64,000 nucleotides of DNA from the NCBI RefSeq assembly GCF_022024235.1, contig NZ_CP091800.1:362001-426000 (forward strand), given 5' to 3'. A program made the position numbers and the translations under genes. Shown here in pieces: positions 7,422-15,633 of this stretch. The notes under the pieces are model-generated. The model saw only the letters and a program-made list of their open reading frames with translations. It was not told the origin of the DNA and did not search any database. Source of the DNA: Segatella baroniae B14 (GTDB lineage: Bacteria > Bacteroidota > Bacteroidia > Bacteroidales > Bacteroidaceae). The first letter of the stretch is position 1. Each line of letters starts with the position of its first letter.

Positions 7422-8228
7422 ATGGAACTTACAGAAGAACAAATAGAACGCTATTCGCGCCACATTCTGCTTCAAGATGTAGGCGTAGAAGGCCAGGAAA
7501 AAATAAATAATGCCCGCGTTCTCATCGTTGGTGCAGGTGGCTTGGGTGCTCCTGCTGCGATGTATCTGGCTGCTGCCGGTGTAGGGCATATCGGTATCGT
7601 GGATGCCGATGTGGTAGATCTGAGTAATCTTCAACGTCAGATTATCCATTTCACGAAAGATGTTGGTGTAAAGAAGGTAGAGAGTGCTAAGGAAAAAATG
7701 CTCGCCATTAACCCTGATATAGAGGTAACTACTTATCACGAATTTCTCTACTCTGATAATGCACGTGAAATAATCAAGCCATGGGATTTTGTAATCGATG
7801 GAACAGACAACTTTCCTGTAAAATTCCTTATCAACGATGCTTGTATCCTTGAAAATAAAGCTTTCAGTCATGGTGGTATCCTCCGTTTCAATGGTCAAAC
7901 CTTTACTCATATACCAGGTTCTGCTTGCTATCGTTGTTTCTTTAAGGAACCACCTCCAGCAGGAGCTGTACCAACCTGTAGTCAGGCCGGAGTACTTGGT
8001 GCCATTGCTGGTATGCTTGGAACCATTCAGGCTGCAGAAGCTCTGAAATACATCCTTGGTGTAGGTGATCTGTTGACCAACCGTCTCCTTACCTTCGATG
8101 CGAAGACGATGAATTTCCGTACCATCAACGTGAAGAAACGTGATACCTGCGAAATCTGTGGCAGTCATCCTACAATAGATCATTTGATAGATTATGAGCA
8201 GGCTGCGTGCGATCTGAAAAACCATTAA
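7422..8228 (+). CDS. ThiF/MoeB-type carrier-activating E1-like enzyme
   Basis: 268 residues of the ThiF/MoeB/HesA family. The nucleotide-binding GAGGLG is at 37-42, the conserved 'NLQRQIIH' follows, the structural zinc cysteines are C169/C172 ('CYRC') and C243/C246 ('CEIC'), and the candidate catalytic Cys186 is in 'PTCSQAG'. It should adenylate the C-terminal glycine of the carrier encoded immediately upstream (27 bases) so that sulfide or persulfide can be loaded. The length is right for MoeB without a rhodanese domain, so the sulfur must come from another source, such as the sulfite reductase or TusA encoded downstream. The neighbourhood, with no thiamine or molybdopterin genes, argues for an HcyF/CysO-type role. 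Confidence 0.88.
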   Translation: MELTEEQIERYSRHILLQDVGVEGQEKINNARVLIVGAGGLGAPAAMYLAAAGVGHIGIVDADVVDLSNLQRQIIHFTKDVGVKKVESAKEKMLAINPDIEVTTYHEFLYSDNAREIIKPWDFVIDGTDNFPVKFLINDACILENKAFSHGGILRFNGQTFTHIPGSACYRCFFKEPPPAGAVPTCSQAGVLGAIAGMLGTIQAAEALKYILGVGDLLTNRLLTFDAKTMNFRTINVKKRDTCEICGSHPTIDHLIDYEQAACDLKNH

Positions 8229-8280
8229 TATAGAATCTAACGATTCACGAATACAAACCCGTCAAGGAGGAATTGAAAAA

Positions 8281-8688
8281 ATGAAAATCAATGAAGATGT
8301 AATAGAGCGCATGATACTACAAGCTCAAGAAGATGCGCCAATTGAAACATGTGGTTATTTGATGGGCAATGACGACGTGGTAACCGAAAGCTACTGGATG
8401 GAAAATATCGATCATAGCGAAGAACATTTCTCGTTTGCACCGAAAGATCAGTTTGCTGCACTCAAGTATGCACGTAGTAAAGGACTGAAAATTTTAGCCA
8501 ACTGGCATTCTCATCCAGCATCACCATCACGACCATCGCAAGAAGATATTCGTATGGCACTCGATCCACGTATCCGCTACGCTATCGTTTCGCTCTTTGA
8601 GGGCATTCATATCAATTCGTTTGCCATTCGCGAGGGAGAGGTCATCGATAAGGAGGTGCATTTCGCACAGGAACCATCTGAAGAGTAA
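8281..8688 (+). CDS. JAMM (Mov34/Mec-like) carrier-processing metallopeptidase
   Basis: 135 residues of the prokaryotic JAB/JAMM family. The zinc site is visible as Glu22 ('APIETCGYLMG'), His76 and His78 in 'NWHSHP', and Asp89, with Ser86 in the HxHPx7SxxD pattern. It most likely trims the Gln-Ala tail of the GGGQA-ending carrier at 7182, or releases the amino acid from a carrier adduct as Mec does for CysO. Cytoplasmic; no signal peptide. An unusually strong Shine-Dalgarno (AAGGAGG, 8264-8270) precedes the ATG, which is rare in this phylum and may raise its translation relative to its neighbours. Confidence 0.88.
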   Translation: MKINEDVIERMILQAQEDAPIETCGYLMGNDDVVTESYWMENIDHSEEHFSFAPKDQFAALKYARSKGLKILANWHSHPASPSRPSQEDIRMALDPRIRYAIVSLFEGIHINSFAIREGEVIDKEVHFAQEPSEE

Positions 8689-8718
8689 TAATATTAGAAT
8701 TTTAGAAAGGAACAAGAT

Positions 8719-11115
8719 ATGTATAGAATACCATCAACGCTAGCTGGCGATATCAGCTACACGGAAGAGCTTATACAAAAATTTAAGGCAGGCGAAATTA
8801 CTGCTGGCCAGTTGAAGTCTAATCGTGTGCCAATGGGTATCTACGAACAGCGTAAAAACCAGCACCACATGCTTCGTATTCGTTGTACAGGCGGTATTAT
8901 CACTCCTGCACAGTTGGCTATTGTCGCTCAGGTGGGCAAGCAGGTTTCTACATCCCATCTGCATATCACCACTCGTCAGGAGATTCAGATTCATAATGTG
9001 GATATCCTCGATGCTATTCCTGCTCTGCGTAAACTGGAGAAGGCAGGTCTTGCTACACAGGGTGGCGGTGGAAATACTGTTCGTAACATGACTACCAACG
9101 ATTTGAGCGGTCTTACTAGCGATGAGGCTTTCGATGTGTATCCATACGTAGTAGAGCTTACTTCGCGACTCATCGCCGAGAAAGACTCCTTCTCTATGCC
9201 TCGTAAGTATAAGATAGCGGTAGATCATAACGTGAAAGATGCTAGTTCTTCTTATGTGGCAGATTTAGGCCTTCAGGCACGCGTGGTAGATGGTAAGCGC
9301 GGTTTCCGTGTTCTCGTTGCTGGTAGTACCGCCACTAATCCTCATGTAGGATGGGAAGTATTCGACTTCTTACCCGAAGTAGATCTTCTGAGAGCAGCTA
9401 AGGCTCTGAAAAACTGGTTTAATGCTTACGGTAACCGTCGTAATCGCCACAAAGCTCGTATGCGTTACGTATTCTATAAATATGGTGAGGAAGAAGCGAA
9501 ACGACTCTATTTTGAGGAGTTTGACAAACTGAAGAAAGACGGTTCACTTGATTTTTATGCACCTGCTCTGCCGGTAGAACATCTTACACCCGACTTTGCT
9601 CCAGCTGAAGGCATAGCTAAGCATGAGAGTTTCAAGATTTGGAAAAAGCGTTATGCGCACCAGCAGACGAATGAGGAAGGTAAAAAGAAAAACTTCTGGT
9701 ATGCTTATCTTCCTGTAAGTCATGGTAACAACCGTCCGGAGTTTTTCGCAGAAGTAGCCGAATTTCTTCAAGCATTTGGTAATGATGTTATTCGATTCAC
9801 CAAGCGCGAGCAGATTCAGGTGCGTAATATACCAGAGGCTTATCTCCCAAATATCTACCAGCTCTTTAAGAAGCTCGGTGCTTATCAGGTAGACTATCCT
9901 GTATTTATCAATGCGCTTACCTCTTGTACCGGAGCAGATACTTGTCGATTGGGTATCTGTCTGCCAAAGGGAGCTATCGACGCCATTACTAAGCGTTTAT
10001 TGGCAAGCGATCTTAATTTTGATGCATTACCTGACCTTCAATTGAGCATGACCGGATGTACCAATATCTGTGCGAATGCTACTTGGGCTGACCTTGGATT
10101 CAGTGGTCGTGTAGGTCGTACAGGAGATGATCCATATCCTGCTTATACGGTATGGTTACCTGCTGCTGGTAAAAATGAAATCGACTTGCAACAAGGTTTT
10201 ATTGCAGCGAAATACATACCAGAATTTGTAGAAGACTACGTTCGTGATATCCTTAACCATTTGGCTGAATATGCTGATTACTATGACTATGTAGCTAACC
10301 GAGGGAAAAACGTGGTGAAGGAACTTCTGGTTAAATATAAAGAGGTACCTCCTTATAGCGAGGAGCCAGATACCTATTTCGATTTCGATGACGATGAAAA
10401 ATTCAGTCTTATCAAGTACGGTCAGGCTGAGTGCTCTGCAGGTCTCTTTGATATCATCGATATCGATCAGGATACCATTGCCCAGAAGCGTAAGCAGCTC
10501 GATGAAGCAACATCGATCAGTGTTGACGAAACAGAGAAAATTCTTCACGATATCGTGTTCTCTGAGAATCGCATGCTTTTGGTAACACGCGGTCTTGACC
10601 CTCGTACAGACGATGACGTATATCATGGATTCGTTAACGAGTTTATCAACACCGGCATTGTTCCTGCCAAATATCAGATACTAACCGATAAGGCTCGAAA
10701 CAACCAGCCACTGTTATCAGAGAAGTCGCTCATCTATGAACTGGCCGATCTGCTCAGCGATCTCTATAAGAATATGGACGATTCGTTACAGTTTAAGACC
10801 ACAACCTCAGCTCCTGTAGAAGTAGTTCCAGCCGAAGAAAAGAAAATCGTTTCAGCCTCGGTTGCTGACGACAAAAAGGCGAGTGCTATCCAGCCAGATG
10901 TGAAGAAAGACTTCAGAGGGGTCGCTTGTCCGATGAACTTTGTGAAAACCAAGATTGCTTTGGCACCAATGCAGAGTGGACAGATACTCGAGATACTCCT
11001 CGATGACGGTCAGCCTATCGCTAATGTACCAGGTAGTGTTAAGAATGAAGGTCATGAGGTAATTGCTACCGAAAAAGTAGACAACTACTGGAAGGTAAGT
11101 ATTAAGAAGAAGTAA
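8719..11115 (+). CDS. Siroheme sulfite reductase fused to a C-terminal TusA domain
   Basis: 798 residues. The N-terminal 550 residues form a nitrite/sulfite reductase: repeated ferredoxin-like halves ('HHMLRIRCTGGI', 'STSHLHITTRQEIQIHNV') and the [4Fe-4S]-siroheme cysteines C403, C409, C447 and C451 in the CX5C...CX3C pattern. A helical linker follows (about 560-720), then a TusA/SirA domain (about 728-798) with the active Cys737 in 'VACPMNFVKTK'. The reaction should be six-electron reduction of sulfite to sulfide, with the TusA domain positioned to receive or pass on sulfur. Usual sulfite reductases are about 550-600 residues, so the linker and TusA are extra. Context (CysDNH, siroheme genes, thiocarboxylate module) favours sulfite over nitrite. 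A free TusA with the same CPMxFVKTK motif is in the encapsulin operon at 53853. Confidence 0.87.
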   Translation: MYRIPSTLAGDISYTEELIQKFKAGEITAGQLKSNRVPMGIYEQRKNQHHMLRIRCTGGIITPAQLAIVAQVGKQVSTSHLHITTRQEIQIHNVDILDAIPALRKLEKAGLATQGGGGNTVRNMTTNDLSGLTSDEAFDVYPYVVELTSRLIAEKDSFSMPRKYKIAVDHNVKDASSSYVADLGLQARVVDGKRGFRVLVAGSTATNPHVGWEVFDFLPEVDLLRAAKALKNWFNAYGNRRNRHKARMRYVFYKYGEEEAKRLYFEEFDKLKKDGSLDFYAPALPVEHLTPDFAPAEGIAKHESFKIWKKRYAHQQTNEEGKKKNFWYAYLPVSHGNNRPEFFAEVAEFLQAFGNDVIRFTKREQIQVRNIPEAYLPNIYQLFKKLGAYQVDYPVFINALTSCTGADTCRLGICLPKGAIDAITKRLLASDLNFDALPDLQLSMTGCTNICANATWADLGFSGRVGRTGDDPYPAYTVWLPAAGKNEIDLQQGFIAAKYIPEFVEDYVRDILNHLAEYADYYDYVANRGKNVVKELLVKYKEVPPYSEEPDTYFDFDDDEKFSLIKYGQAECSAGLFDIIDIDQDTIAQKRKQLDEATSISVDETEKILHDIVFSENRMLLVTRGLDPRTDDDVYHGFVNEFINTGIVPAKYQILTDKARNNQPLLSEKSLIYELADLLSDLYKNMDDSLQFKTTTSAPVEVVPAEEKKIVSASVADDKKASAIQPDVKKDFRGVACPMNFVKTKIALAPMQSGQILEILLDDGQPIANVPGSVKNEGHEVIATEKVDNYWKVSIKKK

Positions 11116-11130
11116 ATAACAATAAAATAC

Positions 11131-11586
11131 ATGGAATATCTTCCGATATCAATACGCATATCAGATGCCCGAATCCTTATTGTAGGTGGAGGTAAGGTGG
11201 CCACACATAAGGCACAGATACTACATCGGTTTACCGATAAGGCAACGGTTATCGCTAAGGAGATTTCCGATGAGATTAAGGCTCTGCCTTTTACCACCAT
11301 AGAGCGGCCCTTCCGCGAGAAAGACCTCGACGGCATCAACCTGCTCTTTGTGGTAACAGGCGACCATGAGCTGAATCATCAGATAAAAGACTTAGCTTCT
11401 AAGCGAGGCATACTGACGAGTGTGTGTGATGACCCTGCAGCTTGCGATTTCATCTCGCCAGCGATCTACCGGCAAGATAACCTTACAATAGCAGTAGGCA
11501 GTGACTCACGCGATGTAAAGCGAAGTATACGAGTAAGAAACCGCATACAACAAGCTATAGAAAACGGTGAACTAGATATTGAATAG
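11131..11586 (+). CDS. Precorrin-2 dehydrogenase (siroheme synthase N-domain)
   Basis: 151 residues matching the NAD-binding half of CysG/Met8p: 'ARILIVGGGKVATHKAQIL' near the start is the dinucleotide-binding motif, and 'SVCDDPAACDFISPAI' is the conserved family segment. It oxidises precorrin-2 to sirohydrochlorin and may also insert iron, supplying siroheme for the reductase 15 bases upstream. It is shorter than Met8p or SirC (about 200 residues) because the C-terminal helical dimerisation part is reduced. No separate ferrochelatase is seen in the window. Confidence 0.87.
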   Translation: MEYLPISIRISDARILIVGGGKVATHKAQILHRFTDKATVIAKEISDEIKALPFTTIERPFREKDLDGINLLFVVTGDHELNHQIKDLASKRGILTSVCDDPAACDFISPAIYRQDNLTIAVGSDSRDVKRSIRVRNRIQQAIENGELDIE

Positions 11587-11642
11587 GTCTAAGAGAGGAC
11601 ACTTATTCTGTAGTAAAAACAAACGAACGAAAGGAACGAAGC

Positions 11643-12440
11643 ATGAGTAAATTACACAATATAACTAAGCAGCAAGATAATGAAGCAACCATCCGTCCAG
11701 GTCAGGTAAAATTGGTAGGATTCGGTCCGGGTGATCCTGATTTACTTACAGTCAAAGCTGTTAAAGCTATCGAGGCAGCTGACATCATTTTCTATGATGA
11801 TCTCATCTCGAAAGACTATTTAGAGCAGATTGATGCTGAAAAGGTATATGTGGGCAAACGAAGTGGGCATCATTCAGTAGAACAAAGGGATATTAACCAA
11901 CTTCTTCTTCAGGCTGCTAAAGCCGGTAAGGAAGTGGTAAGACTAAAAGGTGGTGACCCGATGCTCTTTGCTCATGCTGGTGAGGAAATCGAATTCCTTG
12001 AGAGTTATGGTATAACCGTAAGTGTTATTCCTGGTATCACCACAGCCAGTGCGATGGCTTCCAGTCTCAAGGTGAGTCTTACCCACCGCCAGTTATCATC
12101 TAGTGTAGCATTGGTCAATGGACATTCCAATCGTCCTGAAACCCCTAATGCTGATACCTTGGTATACTATATGGGAGCTGCCAAGTTGCCTCTCATCGCC
12201 CGTACTTTGCTTGGTAAGGGTAAATCTGCCGATACCCCAGTAATACTCGTCTACAATGTATCGCATGCAGACGAACAGCGATTCGAAACAACCATCGGTG
12301 AGCTGGCTACTGATATCAGAGTATATCCTACACCACTCATAGCGCTTGTAGGCGACGTGGTGGCTACCATGCACCAGCGTGTAGAAGATATCGTCAAGGC
12401 CAGAGGCCAACAGTTCGCATTACGCGAACACCATGTGTAA
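11643..12440 (+). CDS. cobA: Uroporphyrinogen-III C-methyltransferase
   Basis: 265 residues of the SUMT family. The family motifs are present: 'VKLVGFGPGDPDLLTVKAVK' near residue 23, 'VRLKGGDPMLFAHAGEEI', 'VIPGITTASAMASS' and the C-terminal 'PLIALVGDVV'. It methylates uroporphyrinogen III at C2 and C7 with S-adenosylmethionine to give precorrin-2, the substrate of the upstream dehydrogenase. The two together replace a fused CysG. There is a non-conserved 20-residue N-terminal stretch. The operon position, between the sulfite reductase and ATP sulfurylase genes, indicates siroheme rather than cobalamin supply. Confidence 0.9.
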   Translation: MSKLHNITKQQDNEATIRPGQVKLVGFGPGDPDLLTVKAVKAIEAADIIFYDDLISKDYLEQIDAEKVYVGKRSGHHSVEQRDINQLLLQAAKAGKEVVRLKGGDPMLFAHAGEEIEFLESYGITVSVIPGITTASAMASSLKVSLTHRQLSSSVALVNGHSNRPETPNADTLVYYMGAAKLPLIARTLLGKGKSADTPVILVYNVSHADEQRFETTIGELATDIRVYPTPLIALVGDVVATMHQRVEDIVKARGQQFALREHHV

Positions 12441-12472
12441 TCAATTATAAACCGACAAAAATAAAAGTATAT

Positions 12473-13378
12473 ATGGACCAAGAAAGAATAACCCATTTGC
12501 GTGAACTTGAATCAGAGTCAATATATGTGCTTCGTGAGGTAGCAGCTCAGTTTGAGCATCCTTGTATCCTCTTCTCGGGAGGTAAGGATTCTATCGTAGT
12601 TACCTATCTGGCATACAAAGCATTTTATCCAGCTAAGATTCCTTTCCAGCTGTTGCATATCGACACTGGTCATAACTTTCAGGAGACACTCGATTATCGT
12701 GATGCTCTCGTTGAAAAGTTGGGTGCAGACCTTATCATAGGCAGCGTACAGGAGAGTATTGATCAGGGACGTGTGAAAGAGGAAACTGGTTATTATGCCA
12801 GTCGTAACCGTCTACAGACTACCACTTTGCTCGATAGTCTTGAGAAATATAAGTTTGATGCTGCTATTGGTGGTGCTCGTAGAGATGAAGAGAAGGCCAG
12901 AGCCAAGGAGCGTTTCTTCAGTCATCGTGATGAGTTCGGGCAGTGGAACCCAAAGAACCAGCGTCCAGAGTTGTGGAACATCTTCAACGGTCGTAAAAAT
13001 ATGGGTGAACATTTCCGTGTATTCCCTATATCAAACTGGACCGAGATGGATGTTTGGCAGTATATCTACTTGGAGAATATTCCAATGCCAAGTCTTTACT
13101 TTACCCATGAGCGCGAGGTATTCAAGCGAGATGGACAGTGGTTGGCTGCACTCCCAGTAATTCCACGTAAACCTACTGAAGAGGTTGTTAAAATGCAGGT
13201 TCGCTGCCGTACAATCGGTGATATTACTTGTACAGGTCTTACAGAGAGCAAGGCTACATCTGTAGCCGATATTATCGACGAAATTGCTGCTACCCGTGTT
13301 ACAGAGCGTGGAGGACGTGCGGATGACAAACGCTCAGAGACAGCTATGGAAGATCGCAAAAAGGCCGGTTACTTCTAA
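12473..13378 (+). CDS. cysD: Sulfate adenylyltransferase subunit 2
   Basis: 301 residues with the PP-loop SGGKDS in 'CILFSGGKDSIVVTYLA' (about residue 34) and family segments 'HIDTGHNFQETLDYRD', 'GGARRDEEKARAKER' and 'FPISNWTEMDVWQY'. It catalyses formation of adenylyl sulfate from ATP and sulfate, driven by the CysN GTPase encoded 63 bases downstream. Length is normal for CysD. Its presence shows that the organism assimilates sulfate, which many gut Bacteroidota do not. Confidence 0.95.
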   Translation: MDQERITHLRELESESIYVLREVAAQFEHPCILFSGGKDSIVVTYLAYKAFYPAKIPFQLLHIDTGHNFQETLDYRDALVEKLGADLIIGSVQESIDQGRVKEETGYYASRNRLQTTTLLDSLEKYKFDAAIGGARRDEEKARAKERFFSHRDEFGQWNPKNQRPELWNIFNGRKNMGEHFRVFPISNWTEMDVWQYIYLENIPMPSLYFTHEREVFKRDGQWLAALPVIPRKPTEEVVKMQVRCRTIGDITCTGLTESKATSVADIIDEIAATRVTERGGRADDKRSETAMEDRKKAGYF

Positions 13379-13441
13379 ATCGAAGGTTGGTTATTCAGCT
13401 TTCAACTATCAAACTTCATCTTTCACTTTAAATAGAAAATT

Positions 13442-14713
13442 ATGCCAGATACAAGAGGTTATTTAGATATGCAGCTACTCCGCTTCAGTACAGCGGGTAG
13501 TGTAGACGATGGTAAGAGTACACTAATAGGACGATTGCTTTACGATAGCAAGTCAATCTTTGAAGATCAGCTTGAAGCCGTAGAAGAGGCTAGTAAGAGT
13601 AGAGGTAATGAGGAGGTTAACCTTGCATTGCTTACCGATGGTCTTCGGGCTGAGCGTGAACAGGGAATCACCATTGATGTAGCTTATCGCTATTTTGCTA
13701 CACCAAAGCGAAAGTTTATCATTGCCGACACTCCGGGACACATCGAGTACACGCGTAACATGGTTACAGGTGCTTCTACAGCAGGATTGTCTATTATCTT
13801 GATTGATGCTCGTCATGGTGTGCTTGAACAGACGGTGCGTCATAGCTATATATCATCATTGCTGGGTATTCCTCATATCGTAGTAGCCATTAACAAGATG
13901 GACCTCGTAGATTATTCTGAGGAAGTATATCAGAAGATTATTGCTGACTACACCAAAATGTCGGAGATACTTCATATTAAGAATGTGGTATTTATCCCAA
14001 TCAGCGCCAGAGACGGTGATAATGTGGTTAACCACAGCGATAATATGTCTTGGTACAAAGGGCCTGCTTTGCTCGAATATCTCGAGACGGTGCCCGTAGA
14101 GCACAAGCAGGTAACAGAATATTTTCGTTATCCTGTACAGTATGTTATCCGTCCTATCAGCAGTAAGTTCCCTGATTTTCGTGGCTATGCAGGTCGTGTA
14201 GCTGGTGGTAAGATTAAGGTAGGCGATAAGGTACGTGTGTTACCTTCAGGACAGGAGAGCACCGTTACCCGTATTAGTCAGGCTGATCGTGAGTTAGAAG
14301 AGGCAACATCACCATTGAGCATCGATATCCAGTTGGCTAATGATATAGACATCAGTCGTGGTGATACGCTAGTTAAGGCTGATGAGCCACAGCCCCAGAT
14401 AGAACAGGATGTAACCATGGATGTATGCTGGTTTAATGAGACACCAGCTCAAGTACGCAAGAAATATATCGTACGCCAGACAACCAGCGAAACTCTCGCT
14501 ATCGTACGTAGTATTAACTTCCGTCGCAATATCAATACACTTGAGAAAGAGCAGGGGGTAAGCGAACTCAAGATGAACGATATCGCAGAGATTACCATCC
14601 ATACAGCTAATCCGCTTGTGTTCGACCGTTATCAAGACAATCGTATCACAGGTTCTGTTATCTTTATCGATCCCGATACTAACGAGACTGTAGGAGCTGG
14701 TATGATCAAGTAA
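13442..14713 (+). CDS. cysN: Sulfate adenylyltransferase subunit 1 (GTPase)
   Basis: 423 residues, an EF-Tu-like GTPase with P-loop 'AGSVDDGKSTL' near residue 15, G3 'DTPGH' and G4 'NKMD', followed by beta-barrel domains. GTP hydrolysis here drives ATP sulfurylation by CysD. The protein ends after the barrel domains, so there is no fused APS kinase (CysC), and no separate cysC is seen. That matches direct reduction of APS by the iron-sulfur-type CysH encoded 28 bases downstream. Confidence 0.95.
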   Translation: MPDTRGYLDMQLLRFSTAGSVDDGKSTLIGRLLYDSKSIFEDQLEAVEEASKSRGNEEVNLALLTDGLRAEREQGITIDVAYRYFATPKRKFIIADTPGHIEYTRNMVTGASTAGLSIILIDARHGVLEQTVRHSYISSLLGIPHIVVAINKMDLVDYSEEVYQKIIADYTKMSEILHIKNVVFIPISARDGDNVVNHSDNMSWYKGPALLEYLETVPVEHKQVTEYFRYPVQYVIRPISSKFPDFRGYAGRVAGGKIKVGDKVRVLPSGQESTVTRISQADRELEEATSPLSIDIQLANDIDISRGDTLVKADEPQPQIEQDVTMDVCWFNETPAQVRKKYIVRQTTSETLAIVRSINFRRNINTLEKEQGVSELKMNDIAEITIHTANPLVFDRYQDNRITGSVIFIDPDTNETVGAGMIK

Positions 14714-14741
14714 TAAGAATACAAAAACAGTTCTGAATGAT

Positions 14742-15449
14742 ATGAGTGAACAAGAAATACAGCAACTGAATGAACGTTTTAGCGATGCGTCAGCTGAGGA
14801 AATTGTCGGTTTTTTCCTTGAGCATTTTCAAGGGCGCATCGCCCTTTCTTCATCCTTGAGTATCGAAGATCAGACACTCCTCGATATTATTGTGAAGAAA
14901 GATAAGAAGGCTCGTATTTTTACATTAGATACTGGCCGTCTTTTCCCGGAAACTTACCAGCTTATCGATCGTACCAACATGACCTATGGTATTAACATCG
15001 AGGTATTTTTTCCTGATTATAAAGAAGTACAGCGTATGGTACGCGAAGAGGGTATTAACCTTTTCTATGGCAGTATAGAGAGCCGTCATCGTTGTTGCCA
15101 GATTCGTAAGTTGGAGCCGTTGAAGCGTGCCATGGAAGGAGTGGATGCTTGGATTTGTGGTCTACGCAAAGAACAGTCGGTTACCCGTAAAGATATGCAG
15201 GTGGTAGAGTGGGACGATATACATGGCAAGATCAAAATCAATCCACTGATCAATTGGAGTGAGGAGGATGTTTGGAATTATATCAAGACCAATCATGTAC
15301 CTTATAATAAGTTACACGATAAAGGTTACCCAAGTATAGGCTGCGAACCCTGTACCCGTGCCATCAAACCGGGCGAGGATGTACGTGCCGGTCGTTGGTG
15401 GTGGGAAGATCCTGATCATCGCGAATGTGGCTTGCATCAAAAGCACTAA
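14742..15449 (+). CDS. cysH: Adenylyl-sulfate (APS) reductase
   Basis: 235 residues of the CysH family. Cys118-Cys119 ('RHRCCQIRKLEPL') and Cys201/Cys204 ('IGCEPCTRA') form the CC...CxxC [4Fe-4S] ligand set that distinguishes APS reductases from PAPS reductases, and Cys229 in 'ECGLH' is the catalytic residue. It reduces adenylyl sulfate to sulfite and AMP using thioredoxin. The missing APS kinase in the operon agrees with this. It is the last gene of the island, followed by a terminator at 15455. Confidence 0.93.
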   Translation: MSEQEIQQLNERFSDASAEEIVGFFLEHFQGRIALSSSLSIEDQTLLDIIVKKDKKARIFTLDTGRLFPETYQLIDRTNMTYGINIEVFFPDYKEVQRMVREEGINLFYGSIESRHRCCQIRKLEPLKRAMEGVDAWICGLRKEQSVTRKDMQVVEWDDIHGKIKINPLINWSEEDVWNYIKTNHVPYNKLHDKGYPSIGCEPCTRAIKPGEDVRAGRWWWEDPDHRECGLHQKH

Positions 15450-15454
15450 ATACA

Positions 15455-15485
15455 GAGCACCTTCTTCTAAGGGGGTGCTCTTATT
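15455..15485 (+). terminator. Terminator after cysH
   Basis: GAGCACC and GGTGCTC form a 7-bp stem around a 12-base loop, followed by TTATT. It separates the assimilation operon from the independently promoted pstS-like gene. Confidence 0.75.
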
Positions 15486-15536
15486 GTATGTAGTGGGCGG
15501 ATATAACAAACGTTAGTGATATGGTTTACCTCGTCC

Positions 15537-15574
15537 ATGGTATTTCGTATACCTCTATTTAGCCGTACCTTTGC
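15537..15574 (+). promoter_or_regulatory. Promoter and inverted half-sites of the PstS-like operon
   Basis: ATGGTATTT (15537-15545), 20 bases, then TACCTTTGC (15566-15574), identical in sequence and spacing to the PstB-like promoter. GGTAT-N5-ATACC (15539-15553) forms an inverted repeat at the -33 region, and a further GGTTTACC lies just upstream near 15523. The -7 box continues as TTTGCCG, as in the encapsulin promoter at 53275. Confidence 0.75.
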
Positions 15575-15633
15575 CGATGTAAATAGAATATAAACCAATA
15601 CGTACTACTTAATCATTAGGAAAGGAAGTAAAT

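Noticed and set aside
7053..8225. Long open frame (390 codons) on the minus strand
   Set aside because: It lies entirely opposite the carrier and ThiF-like genes, has no family resemblance and is a by-product of their codon use.
8719..11115. Nitrite reductase for the siroheme enzyme
   Set aside because: The operon contains APS reductase, ATP sulfurylase and sulfur carriers, and no nitrate or nitrite genes.
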